From: Acidobacteriota bacterium
GTDB taxonomy: Bacteria; Acidobacteriota; Terriglobia; Bryobacterales; Bryobacteraceae
Direction: 5' to 3'
Assembly: GCA_017307505.1 (NCBI GenBank)
Contig: JAFKEE010000018.1
Coordinates: 246,737-310,736, forward strand
Length of the DNA stretch: 64,000 bases
The translations under genes and the position numbers were made by a program. Shown here piece after piece: positions 43,032 through 51,421 of this stretch. Under the pieces are notes generated by a model that ran no database searches, had not been told where the DNA came from, and saw only the letters and a program-made list of their open reading frames with translations. The stretch's first letter is position 1, and each line of letters starts with the position of its first letter.

Positions 43032-43844
43032 TTACAGGCTCGCGGGGATGCCTTGGCGGTAAGACGGGTAACGCAACCGCACCCCAAGCAGGCGGCAGAC
43101 GGCACGGCCATCGACGCGCCGGTCTGCCCTTCTTGTCTCGTGAAGTTGTTCTTTTGAAACGGATTGCGGCATGGGGCAACCCAAAAGTTCGCAGACAAAG
43201 GCGGCCAGATCGCGAGAGCGGGCGGGTTCCTCATCCGCGACCGGCCAGGCGCCTGTAGCATCTGCAAACATTGCGGCTTCGGCCAGCGCCGCAAGGTCAT
43301 CTACATGAAGTCGTGAAACAAAATTCATACCGTCTCCGGCCAGGTGAAACGTTCCGCGGGGTATGGAGACGTGCGCGCCGCGGCCCGGGCCGTAAATGGC
43401 TGCAGGGCGCAACACCATGCCGGACCAGGGGCCGTGGAGAACGGCGAGTTCCGTTTCTACCCGCAGTTGGGAGGAGGCGGAGACCGGTGCGGCCGGCGAG
43501 TGTTCGTTTACTTCGTGTTGAGCACCGTACACGCCGGTCGTGGAAAGGTACACAATTCGCTTTATATTTCGGCCTATCTCCGTCAGAATCGCCTGGCTGG
43601 CGTCACGCAGACTCTCGGGGACGGGCAGCGAGTGCAGCACAGTGAGGCCTTGCGGCAATTCAGCCGCGAGGTCCGCGATGCTGGAGGGCTTTTCCGAATC
43701 CAGGCAGCGGCCCTGGATCCCGGGGAGATCGACGCCGTTGCGCGCCGTAGCCCAGACTTCGTAGCCTCTGGCGGCGAGGCGCTGAGCGACGCGTCGGCCC
43801 GTGAAGCCGCAGCCAAGTATCAGAAAAGGTCCAGCGGTCACCAT
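43032..43844 (-). CDS. Atypical SDR / NAD-dependent epimerase-like protein
   Basis: 270 residues. The nucleotide-binding motif FLILGCGFTGRRVAQRLAAR is at about 7-26. The middle shows RIVYLSTTGVYGAQHEVNEH, a SDR strand with Thr/Tyr of YxxxK-like type but no clear Lys partner, and RPAAIYGPGRG. The overall form matches the YeeZ-like extended SDRs often annotated 'SDR family oxidoreductase' or epimerase. It is the last gene of a four-gene operon with an acyl-CoA dehydrogenase (7 bp upstream), so it may act on a related acyl-CoA or sugar intermediate. TGTAAC/GTTACA repeats overlap its stop codon. Confidence 0.82.
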   Translation of the reverse strand: MVTAGPFLILGCGFTGRRVAQRLAARGYEVWATARNGVDLPGIQGRCLDSEKPSSIADLAAELPQGLTVLHSLPVPESLRDASQAILTEIGRNIKRIVYLSTTGVYGAQHEVNEHSPAAPVSASSQLRVETELAVLHGPWSGMVLRPAAIYGPGRGAHVSIPRGTFHLAGDGMNFVSRLHVDDLAALAEAAMFADATGAWPVADEEPARSRDLAAFVCELLGCPMPQSVSKEQLHETRRADRRVDGRAVCRLLGVRLRYPSYRQGIPASL

Positions 43845-43851
43845 TGCTCCA

Positions 43852-45045
43852 TCATTGCGGCGTAGTCTGATAGCGTTTCAATTCGAGTTTGGCGATGGAC
43901 TCGCTGTGCACTTCGTCGGGCCCGTCGGCCAGGCGCAGGGTGCGGATCTGCGCCCATGCATAAGCGAGCGGGAAGTCGTCGCAGACCCCGGCCCCGCCGT
44001 GCGCCTGGATAGCGCGGTCGATCACGCGCAGAGCCATATTGGGCGCGACCACTTTAATCATGGCAATTTCGCGGCGCGCGGCTTTGTTGCCGGCCTCATC
44101 CATCCGGGCGGCAGCGGACATCACCAGCAGACGCGCCTGTTCAATTTCGATGCGGGAATCGGCGATCCATTGGCGGATGACACCCTGTTCCGCGATGGCT
44201 TTGCCGAAAGCCTGGCGGGCGAGTGTCCGGCGGCACATCAACTCCAGCGCCCGTTCCGCCATGCCGATGCAGCGCATGCAGTGATGGATGCGGCCCGGCC
44301 CCAGGCGGCCCTGGGCGATTTCGAAACCGCGTCCTTCCCCTAGCAGGATATTCGCGGCGGGCACCCGTACATTCTCGAAGGAAAGTTCGCCATGGCCGTG
44401 GGGCGCATCATCGTAGCCGAAGACGTTCAGCATGCGCTTCACCTGCAAACCCGGCGTATCCATGGGCACGAGGATCATCGACTGCCTGAGATGGCGCGGC
44501 GCCTGCGCATCCGTGCAGCCCATCACAATGGCGACGCGGCAGCGCGGATCGCCGGCACCGGAGGTCCACCACTTGCGTCCATTAATGACGTAGCTGTCGC
44601 CATCAGGCCGGATGGATGCGCGAATATTCGTTGCGTCGGAAGACGCCACGTCCGGTTCAGTCATCGCGAAACAGGAGCGGATGTCTCCGGCCAGCAGCGG
44701 ATTGAGCCAGGCGCGCTGCTGTTCCTGGTTCCCGTAGCGGGAGAGTACTTCCATATTCCCCGTGTCCGGGGCCGAGCAATTGAAGACTTCCGGAGCGAGG
44801 AACGACCGGCCCATCACTTCGCACAGTGGTGCGTAGTCGAGGTTGGGCAATTCCATGAAGAGATTCCAGAGACCGGCGGCCTGCGCCTTCGGCTTCAATT
44901 CCTCGATGACGGCCGATGGCTGCCAGCGGTCAGGCTGCTGCTTCTCCGCGGAATAGAGCTTCTCGTTGGGGTAGACGTGTTCGTCCATGAACGCCGTGAG
45001 GCGACGTTCAAGGTCGAGGGAACGGTCGGAACGGACGATCGGCAT
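43852..45045 (-). CDS. Acyl-CoA dehydrogenase, ACAD11-like
   Basis: 397 residues, usual family length. The FAD-binding middle domain shows [20 protein letters not shown] and the segment [20 protein letters not shown], strongly reminiscent of ACAD10/ACAD11. The C-terminal helical domain has [20 protein letters not shown] and [20 protein letters not shown], leading into [17 protein letters not shown]11-type enzymes act with a linked kinase to convert 4-hydroxyacyl-CoAs into substrates for beta-oxidation. Here the kinase-like gene is separate, two genes upstream, in the same operon. Confidence 0.93.
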   Translation of the reverse strand: MPIVRSDRSLDLERRLTAFMDEHVYPNEKLYSAEKQQPDRWQPSAVIEELKPKAQAAGLWNLFMELPNLDYAPLCEVMGRSFLAPEVFNCSAPDTGNMEVLSRYGNQEQQRAWLNPLLAGDIRSCFAMTEPDVASSDATNIRASIRPDGDSYVINGRKWWTSGAGDPRCRVAIVMGCTDAQAPRHLRQSMILVPMDTPGLQVKRMLNVFGYDDAPHGHGELSFENVRVPAANILLGEGRGFEIAQGRLGPGRIHHCMRCIGMAERALELMCRRTLARQAFGKAIAEQGVIRQWIADSRIEIEQARLLVMSAAARMDEAGNKAARREIAMIKVVAPNMALRVIDRAIQAHGGAGVCDDFPLAYAWAQIRTLRLADGPDEVHSESIAKLELKRYQTTPQ

Positions 45046-45056
45046 CGCAGGCCAGT

Positions 45057-45776
45057 TTAACGGAACGTGCGCAGGCGCGCCTCGGTGAGGTGTGGCGCGG
45101 CGTTGAACAGGGCCAGATAGAGCTCATCCTGCCGCCAATGCATGACGGTGATGCTGGAGTTCACGGCCGATGCCGCCAGTTTCATGATGTGGGTCGGATT
45201 CCGGCTGTCGAACGCCGCCGCGCCCCAGATGGAGATGGGCGTGGCGGAGGTAAAGACCGCCACCCTGGTATCGTGCGGCAGATGGCGGAAGCCTTCCCCC
45301 GCGGCGCGGATGCGATCGACAAAGCCGCCCCAGGTTTCACCCGGGCAGGGATAGGCGTCTTCGATCCAGGCACGCATCACGGCAGTGTCGGCGCGAGTCC
45401 ACTTGCGATGAATAGCTCCATCGCCGGCAAGCACCATTCGAGTCTGCTCCTCAAATTCCGCGCGGAATGCCTCGTCGGCCGCGGCGATTTGCGGCGCGAT
45501 GCCCTCGTAGACCACATCCAGATCGAATTCGTTCCAGTTCTGATCGTGTTGAACCTCGCCCGGCGGCAGACCCGCTTCGTTCAAAGCTGCCAATACGGCT
45601 TCGGCGGTTTCGCGCTGCCTGCGGAGTCCGCCGATGATCACTTTGTCAAAGCGCAGGCGTTCGCCGCTCACCCAGGCGCCAAGGCGCCGGGCCTGCTCGT
45701 GGCCCAGTTCAGACAGTCGGTCGTAGTCGTCACGCAGCCCGGCCTGGCCGTGGCGGAACAGATAGATAGTGCTCAA
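45057..45776 (-). CDS. Histidine-phosphatase-family protein lacking the second active-site His
   Basis: 239 residues. The phosphoglycerate-mutase-like fold begins with the catalytic [20 protein letters not shown]. The Arg segment reads [16 protein letters not shown]. Where canonical members have a second His (SHG), this one has [14 protein letters not shown], with no His. The same lack appears to be a feature of family members located beside phosphotransferase and acyl-CoA dehydrogenase genes, so this is probably not decay. It may be a phosphatase with altered chemistry or a binding protein. It lies between the kinase-like and dehydrogenase genes, with gaps of 21 and 11 bp. Confidence 0.87.
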   Translation of the reverse strand: MSTIYLFRHGQAGLRDDYDRLSELGHEQARRLGAWVSGERLRFDKVIIGGLRRQRETAEAVLAALNEAGLPPGEVQHDQNWNEFDLDVVYEGIAPQIAAADEAFRAEFEEQTRMVLAGDGAIHRKWTRADTAVMRAWIEDAYPCPGETWGGFVDRIRAAGEGFRHLPHDTRVAVFTSATPISIWGAAAFDSRNPTHIMKLAASAVNSSITVMHWRQDELYLALFNAAPHLTEARLRTFR

Positions 45777-45797
45777 GGATTTACTCTCTTCACGGGG

Positions 45798-46808
45798 TTA
45801 AGGCAGCAAGCGTGCCGCCGTGGCGCCCAACTCTCTTACCATTTCATCAAAGTGAGCGAACCGCGCGTCGGCCGTTTGTCCCTGGCGCCAGCGGAAGTAA
45901 ATCTGTTGGACGATGACGGCGAGCTTGAAAACGCCGAAGATCTCGTACCAGCCAAGAAGAGAGACGTCGCGACGGGTCCGGCGCGAATAGGCCTGAACGA
46001 CTGAGTCGCGGTCCCAGAAGCCCGGCTCGGAAGTGATTCTGCTCAAGCGGGGGGCGTGACACCAGTAAGTGAGTGCGACGCCCAGATCAAACAAAGGGTC
46101 CCCGATAGTGGCCATCTCCCAGTCGAGCACCGCCGTGACGGTTGGGGCGTCGTCAGCCAATACAAGGTTATCCAGTTTGAAGTCGTTATGAACCAGGGTG
46201 ACGCCGGAGAGTGGCGGAATGTTCTGCTCCAGCCAAGTCAAGACTTTGCGGATATCCGGCACGGGCTCGAGTTCGGCTTTAACCCAGCGGCCACCCCAGC
46301 CAGAAACCTGCCGTTCGAGAAAACCCTTCGGTTTGCCCAGCGCGCCGATGGCGGGTCGCCCGGCGTCGACGGCGTGCAGGGCTGCGAGCGTCTCCACAAA
46401 GGCCTGGCTCAAAAGACCACGTTCCGGCAGCGGAGGAGCCATGTCCCGCAGGATGCGTCCCCGCCGGAGTTCCATCAGGAAGAAGTCGCAGCCCAGGACG
46501 GCGGAATCCTGGCAGAGACGCAGTGGGCGGGGCGCCAGCGGGAACTGTTCGTGTACTGCCTGGAGCAGATGGTACTCCCGAGCCATGTCGTGTGCTTTAG
46601 GAGCCAACGGACCCTTCGGAGGCCGTCGCAAAACCATTTCCTGGGGAAGGTGCGCCACGGCACCATGTCCCTGGATGCGAATCATGTAGGTGAGATTGGA
46701 GTGGCCGCCTGGAAACTGGCGGATTTCCACAGGTGCGCCCAGCCAGCGGGCGAGGGATTCCCCGTCCACCTCCTCCCCGATTCGTGCATGGCCCGCATCT
46801 TCGCGCAT
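45798..46808 (-). CDS. APH-family phosphotransferase, ACAD10/11 kinase-domain-like
   Basis: 336 residues from ATG 46808 (MREDAGHARIGEEV); an extension to 46883 looks unlike protein of this family. The aminoglycoside-phosphotransferase-like kinase fold shows FPGGHSNLTYMIRI (nucleotide loop), EMVLRRPPKGPLAPKAHDMA, the catalytic loop VTLVHNDFKLDNLVLADD and the metal-binding VLDWEMATIGDPLFDLG. The same domain forms the N-terminal half of human ACAD11 and acts on 4-hydroxyacyl-CoAs; the bacterial LvaA kinase of levulinate catabolism is a relative. It heads a four-gene operon containing a matching dehydrogenase. Confidence 0.92.
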   Translation of the reverse strand: MREDAGHARIGEEVDGESLARWLGAPVEIRQFPGGHSNLTYMIRIQGHGAVAHLPQEMVLRRPPKGPLAPKAHDMAREYHLLQAVHEQFPLAPRPLRLCQDSAVLGCDFFLMELRRGRILRDMAPPLPERGLLSQAFVETLAALHAVDAGRPAIGALGKPKGFLERQVSGWGGRWVKAELEPVPDIRKVLTWLEQNIPPLSGVTLVHNDFKLDNLVLADDAPTVTAVLDWEMATIGDPLFDLGVALTYWCHAPRLSRITSEPGFWDRDSVVQAYSRRTRRDVSLLGWYEIFGVFKLAVIVQQIYFRWRQGQTADARFAHFDEMVRELGATAARLLP

Positions 46809-47271
46809 ACCCAAAAGAGAGTAGTCGGTGGAGCGATTTCTGTAAAGCAGCCGCGGACCTGAACGGTCCAGCTTGGCTAACAAACTGCAATGATTGAGTA
46901 TTCCCTGTCGCCCGCCGGCAGTTCATAATAGGGAGATGCCTCCAGGCGCGGTCGAGCGAACCGGATCTTTTCCGCAACGCGGCAGGGCCGGAGCGCGTTC
47001 AATGATACTTGAGGCCAGATGTCTTGAGTCCGCCAGGTTTCGACCTGCCGGTTAAGGTGCATGTGGCCGTTTTTGCTGTCTGGACCGGCCGGTGGAGTGC
47101 CGGTGACCCGCTCGCTCAGCGCGACCGGCACCAGACTGCTAGTACTTGCCGCTGGGATGGCGTGTGGAAGATCAGGCCGCGCTCAGGCGTGGCGATTGAC
47201 GGCGGCGCTGGTTAGGCTGCGTCCGCGCGGCAGTGGTAATTTGTGTGTAAGACTTAGTGCATCCACGGAAT
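46809..47271. other. Non-coding gap between divergent genes
   Basis: No credible gene is seen. The stretch separates the phosphotransferase operon from the receptor gene at 47421 and must hold the operon's promoter, which I could not identify. No repeat or RNA structure stands out. Confidence 0.5.
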
Positions 47272-47300
47272 TTGTGCGGTTCGTAAGGTAAAGTTATGTT
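47272..47300 (+). promoter_or_regulatory. Promoter of receptor/NHL operon
   Basis: TTGTGC (47272-47277), a 17-bp spacer and TATGTT (47295-47300). The predicted start near 47307 leaves a leader of about 114 nt before ATG 47421, in which AAGGAG (47411-47416) is the ribosome-binding site. Confidence 0.5.
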
Positions 47301-47420
47301 AACGGTCGAAGGCGCGCCTACAAGTGTGCGAACCTACGTCCGTTCGACGGCATTGGAATCCGTGCCGGCCCCTGCGTCCTTTAGGACGGGATGGCACGAG
47401 ATCAGATATTAAGGAGTCTC

Positions 47421-50400
47421 ATGCGCTTCAGGTGTATCGCGCCTACGGCGGCAGTGTGTGCGTTGGTGTTGGTAAGTTCAGCCGTTCAGGCGCAATCGAG
47501 CGCGGCGTTGTCCGGGCAGATCGTCGATCCGAGCAAGGCGAACATTGTTGGCGCAAAGGTGACTCTGACGGACTTGCAGCACGGGTCAACGCGGAATACC
47601 ACCACGAACGATTCGGGCATCTACATTTTCGACCCGGTGGAGCCCGGTGAGTATTCGGTGGTCGTTCAGGCCAAAGGTTTCGCTGAACTGAAACTGAATC
47701 GAATTGAGTTGAAGGTTCGGGACCGGCGGTCGCTCAAGCTTGAGATGGCGCTGGAATCCGCTTCCTCTTCGGTGACGGTGGAAGGCGAGACGCTGGGCAT
47801 TTCGGCCGATGCCTCGGCCGGTGTCGCGGTGGATGAGAACTTTCTCCGCCACCTGCCCGTGAACGGACGAACTGTGAACGACCTGCTCCAGATGGCGCCG
47901 GGCATCGTCGTTGGCTTGGGGCAGGCCGGCGAGCTGAATTCGAACGGGCTGCGATCGAACACCAATTACTACATGCTGGATGGAGTCAGCTACACTGGCG
48001 GCGCCGGCCTGCTGGGCGGACCGGGTGGGGGTGGCGGCGGCTTTAGGGGACCTGCGCTGGCTATGGGCGCCGGCGGCGCCACCGGGCTGAACAGCCCCAC
48101 GCTGGATTCCTTGCAGGAAGTGCGCATTCAGACCTCCACGTTTGCGCCCGAGTTTGGCCGCACGCCTGGTGCGCAGATCTCGATGACAAGCCGCAGCGGC
48201 ACCAATGCGCTGCACGGCTCGGCCTACGAGTACTTCCGGAACAATAAGTTCAACGCCAACGACTGGTTTGCCAACGCGGCGGGTCTGGACCGCGGTGACA
48301 TGCGCCAGAATCAGTTCGGCGGCACGCTGGGCGGTGCCCTGGTCAAGAACAAGACCTTCCTGTTCGGCTCGGCCGATCTGGCGTTGCGCCAGGTGCCGCA
48401 GACTGTGGTGGCCAACGTTCCGTCGCTGCTGGCCCGCAATGCGGCGCCCGCCATTCTGCGTCCTTACCTGCGTGCGTTTCCGCTGGCGAACGGTCCGGAC
48501 CTGGATAACGGCGCGGCGCGCTTTACCGCGGTGACAACGAATCCCCAGAATCGCAAGTCGTATGCCGCCCGGCTCGATCACACTTTCAGTCCGGGCAACG
48601 TGGTCTTCGCCCGCTACAGCTTCACGCCTTCCAATAGCGATCAGCGGGGCTCAGAATTCCAGTCACCCAGCGTGATCAGCTCGCAGGATGCGAAGTCGCA
48701 TAGCGTGACCGGCGCCTGGGTGAAGTCGTTGAGTGCGCGTACGGTGAACGACCTGCGCATGAACTTCACTTCGAATACGATGTCGGCCTCGGGCACCATG
48801 GATACCTTCGGCGGGGCGATCCCGTTGCGCTCGGCCGTTGTCTTCCCCTCGGGTGTGGACGTTTCGAATGGCGCCTTCAACCTGAACGTGCTGGGCCTGT
48901 CCAGCTACACGTTTGGCGCGCGCGGCAGTAACGACCAGAAGCAGATCAATGTCGTGGACGGACTGAGCATCACGGCTGGTTCGCATTCCTACAAGGTGGG
49001 CTTTGACTACCGGCGCTCGATGGTGACGAACCACAACGTGCCCTACACCGTGAATGCCACCTTCAATGGACTGGGTCCGGATGACGGCTCGCTGCTGTCC
49101 GGGACGGCCACCAATGTTTCCGTCAGCTCGAACGTGGCGGCTGTCTACCCGGTGACGTCCAACTACTCCGCCTACATTCAGGACACCTGGCATGTCAGCG
49201 CCGCTACCACCATCACGTACGGTCTGCGGTGGGATGTGAATCCGGCCCCGTCCGTGTCGAAGGGGGAGCGGCCCTACGCCATCTCATCCTTCCTCTCCAA
49301 TCGCGTGACGCAGGGTGAACCGCTTTACGACACCCGCTGGGCGGATCTTTCGCCTCGCCTGGGCTTCGCCCGCCAGATTCGTTCGACCCCTGGCAAGGAG
49401 TGGATGCTGCGCGGTGGCTTCGGCGTATTTCGTGACATCGGATATGGCACCAGCCTGAGCGCCTTCAGCGGCGCTCCGTATGCCAATGTGCGCACGCTGA
49501 CGCTGGCGGCCTTCCCGCTGTTTGCCAGCGACCTGGTGGTCCCCGGATTGCCCGCCACCAAGCCCTTCGGCCGCTTGGGTGCGGCGGACCGCGGCCTGCA
49601 GTCGCCCTCGATCTGGCAGTGGAACATGACCTTGGAGCGGTCGTACGGACCGGGTCAGGTCCTGAGCGTGGGCTACGCCGGCACGCGCGGCCGGAAGCTG
49701 ATGCGCACTGAGAGCCAGCCCTCCTTCTCCGGCGACTTCGATCTTCTGACGCTCGCCACCAACGGGGCCGAATCCTCCTACCATGCCCTGCAGGTGCAGT
49801 ACCGGCGCCGCTACGTGAAGAACCTGCAGACGCAGGTGAGCTACACGTGGTCCCACTCCATCGATACGGCCTCGAACGATCTGGGACTGGGCGGCTTTGC
49901 CACCCTCTATGACAGCGAACGCGGTAACTCAGACTACGACGTCCGTCACAATCTGAACGTAAGCGGGTCCTACCTGCTGCCGTCGCCGAAGGATTCCTTC
50001 ATGACGGCGGTGCTCAAGAACTGGTACACAGACTTCATGTTCGCCGCTCGGACGGGCACTTCCTTCGACATCGTGGGTGTCAGCGCCGTTTCCAGCGCCG
50101 GCGTCGGCGGTCTGGGCCAGGGCCTGTTTGCACAGGTGCGGCCCGATTACAACGGCAACATGGTCTGGCTGGTGGACGATACCGTGCCCGGCGGGCAACG
50201 CCTGAATAAAGCGGCCTTCGACAGCCCCACGGGTTATGCCCAGGGCAATCTCGGCCGGAACGCGCTGCGTGGCCTTGGCCTCACGCAGTTGGATCTCTCC
50301 ATTCGCCGGCGTGTCGATCTTGGAGAACATGGTGCGCTCCACCTTTCCGTGGCGGCCATGAATCTGTTGAACCACCCCAGCTTCGCGAATCCATCGAGGA

Positions 50401-50531
50401 ACGAAGGCGCGAACATGACCAGCGTCAACTTTGGAGTTTCGACCCGGACGCAGGCCGGCGGCGGGTTTGGTTCGTTGTATCAGAGCGGCGGTCCCCGATC
50501 GCTCGAGTTTGTCCTGCGGTATCAGTTCTAG
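47421..50531 (+). CDS. Oar-like TonB-dependent receptor
   Basis: 1036 residues from ATG 47421, which has AAGGAG five bases upstream. A signal peptide (APTAAVCALVLVSSAVQAQ) is followed by a carboxypeptidase-regulatory-like domain (SAALSGQIVDPSKANIVGAK), the plug (LPVNGRTVNDLLQMAPGIVV, NYYMLDGVSYTGGAG, then a Gly-rich insert GGPGGGGGGFRGPALAMGAG) and FGRTPGAQISMTSRSGTNAL. The barrel ends in LEFVLRYQF. The Gly-rich plug insert is unusual. Two genes follow at once: an outer-membrane barrel and an NHL protein, so the receptor heads a three-gene unit. Confidence 0.92.
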   Translation: MRFRCIAPTAAVCALVLVSSAVQAQSSAALSGQIVDPSKANIVGAKVTLTDLQHGSTRNTTTNDSGIYIFDPVEPGEYSVVVQAKGFAELKLNRIELKVRDRRSLKLEMALESASSSVTVEGETLGISADASAGVAVDENFLRHLPVNGRTVNDLLQMAPGIVVGLGQAGELNSNGLRSNTNYYMLDGVSYTGGAGLLGGPGGGGGGFRGPALAMGAGGATGLNSPTLDSLQEVRIQTSTFAPEFGRTPGAQISMTSRSGTNALHGSAYEYFRNNKFNANDWFANAAGLDRGDMRQNQFGGTLGGALVKNKTFLFGSADLALRQVPQTVVANVPSLLARNAAPAILRPYLRAFPLANGPDLDNGAARFTAVTTNPQNRKSYAARLDHTFSPGNVVFARYSFTPSNSDQRGSEFQSPSVISSQDAKSHSVTGAWVKSLSARTVNDLRMNFTSNTMSASGTMDTFGGAIPLRSAVVFPSGVDVSNGAFNLNVLGLSSYTFGARGSNDQKQINVVDGLSITAGSHSYKVGFDYRRSMVTNHNVPYTVNATFNGLGPDDGSLLSGTATNVSVSSNVAAVYPVTSNYSAYIQDTWHVSAATTITYGLRWDVNPAPSVSKGERPYAISSFLSNRVTQGEPLYDTRWADLSPRLGFARQIRSTPGKEWMLRGGFGVFRDIGYGTSLSAFSGAPYANVRTLTLAAFPLFASDLVVPGLPATKPFGRLGAADRGLQSPSIWQWNMTLERSYGPGQVLSVGYAGTRGRKLMRTESQPSFSGDFDLLTLATNGAESSYHALQVQYRRRYVKNLQTQVSYTWSHSIDTASNDLGLGGFATLYDSERGNSDYDVRHNLNVSGSYLLPSPKDSFMTAVLKNWYTDFMFAARTGTSFDIVGVSAVSSAGVGGLGQGLFAQVRPDYNGNMVWLVDDTVPGGQRLNKAAFDSPTGYAQGNLGRNALRGLGLTQLDLSIRRRVDLGEHGALHLSVAAMNLLNHPSFANPSRNEGANMTSVNFGVSTRTQAGGGFGSLYQSGGPRSLEFVLRYQF

Positions 50532-50540
50532 GGAATTTGC

Positions 50541-51419
50541 GTGAGTATGAAGAGCCTCAAATACAACTCTGTTCGCGGGCCTGTGCTGGCATTGAGCATG
50601 GCGCTGTGCCTGGCTAACGCGGCGGCTGCAGACGATACCGAGCAGCAGCAGCCGGAGCCGGCCAAGACGGAGCCTGCAAAACCAGCGGCCGGGGCGGAGA
50701 AGCCCAAGGCGCCCGTGAAATCCAAGTCCACCCTGCAGGCAGCCGACGGCTCCTATGTGAGACGGTTCTCGGCGGGCGGTTCGATCAGCGTTATCGCCTT
50801 CCCGATCGTGCCGTCGAAGACGAATGACGTCACGATCAATACCGGACTCAGTGTGAATTCGAAGACCGACTCGACCAACAGGCGGGTGGGTGGCGGAGTC
50901 GACTTTCAGGCGACGCTGACCAACCGGTTCGCCGTGAACGTAGGTGTGATGATGCGGCGTGTGCGCTTCGCAACGACGGACACGACGTACTATGGCGTGG
51001 ACGACACCGCCACAACAGTGGACGAGCGGACGAAGATGATTGTGGAGCGGGGGACCAGGGCGACGATCCTCGATTACCCGATCCTGTTCCGCTTCTACTC
51101 GAAGAGCCATCGGGCGCCGGGCCGCCGCTGGTTCTATGAAGCCGGCGGGGCGTTCCGCCAGGTGACAGGCATTCACACCATCGGCCAGACCACCCAGACC
51201 GACGGCACTGTGGATTGCTGCGACGAGCAGCCTTTGAAACCGACGAACCGGATCATCCCCGGATATGTGGTGGGTGCCGGATTACAAATGATCGATGAGT
51301 TCGGTATCCGGTTTGTACCGGAAATTCGATACACGCGCTGGGCGCGCCGGACTTTCGATACTCAATCGACACGGATGCAGACGAACCAGGTGGAGTTCGT
51401 ACTGTCGCTCACATTTTGA
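50541..51419 (+). CDS. Secreted protein, probable outer-membrane beta-barrel
   Basis: 292 residues from GTG 50541, with AGGGAA five bases upstream; ATG 50547 is a near alternative. Signal peptide (PVLALSMALCLANAAAA), then a Glu/Pro/Lys/Ala-rich spacer (residues 33-65), then alternating polar and hydrophobic strands ending QTNQVEFVLSLTF. The last residue Phe and the strand pattern (FQATLTNRFAVNVGVMMRRV, IIPGYVVGAGLQMIDEFGIR) fit an 8-10-strand outer-membrane barrel. Family not recognised. It sits nine bases after the receptor stop, so it is very likely cotranscribed. Confidence 0.7.
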   Translation: MSMKSLKYNSVRGPVLALSMALCLANAAAADDTEQQQPEPAKTEPAKPAAGAEKPKAPVKSKSTLQAADGSYVRRFSAGGSISVIAFPIVPSKTNDVTINTGLSVNSKTDSTNRRVGGGVDFQATLTNRFAVNVGVMMRRVRFATTDTTYYGVDDTATTVDERTKMIVERGTRATILDYPILFRFYSKSHRAPGRRWFYEAGGAFRQVTGIHTIGQTTQTDGTVDCCDEQPLKPTNRIIPGYVVGAGLQMIDEFGIRFVPEIRYTRWARRTFDTQSTRMQTNQVEFVLSLTF

Positions 51420-51421
51420 GA

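Noticed and set aside
43011-43036. TGTAAC/GTTACA inverted repeat as terminator of the epimerase gene
   Set aside because: It overlaps the stop codon and has no T tract; only a weak hairpin, so not listed as a terminator.
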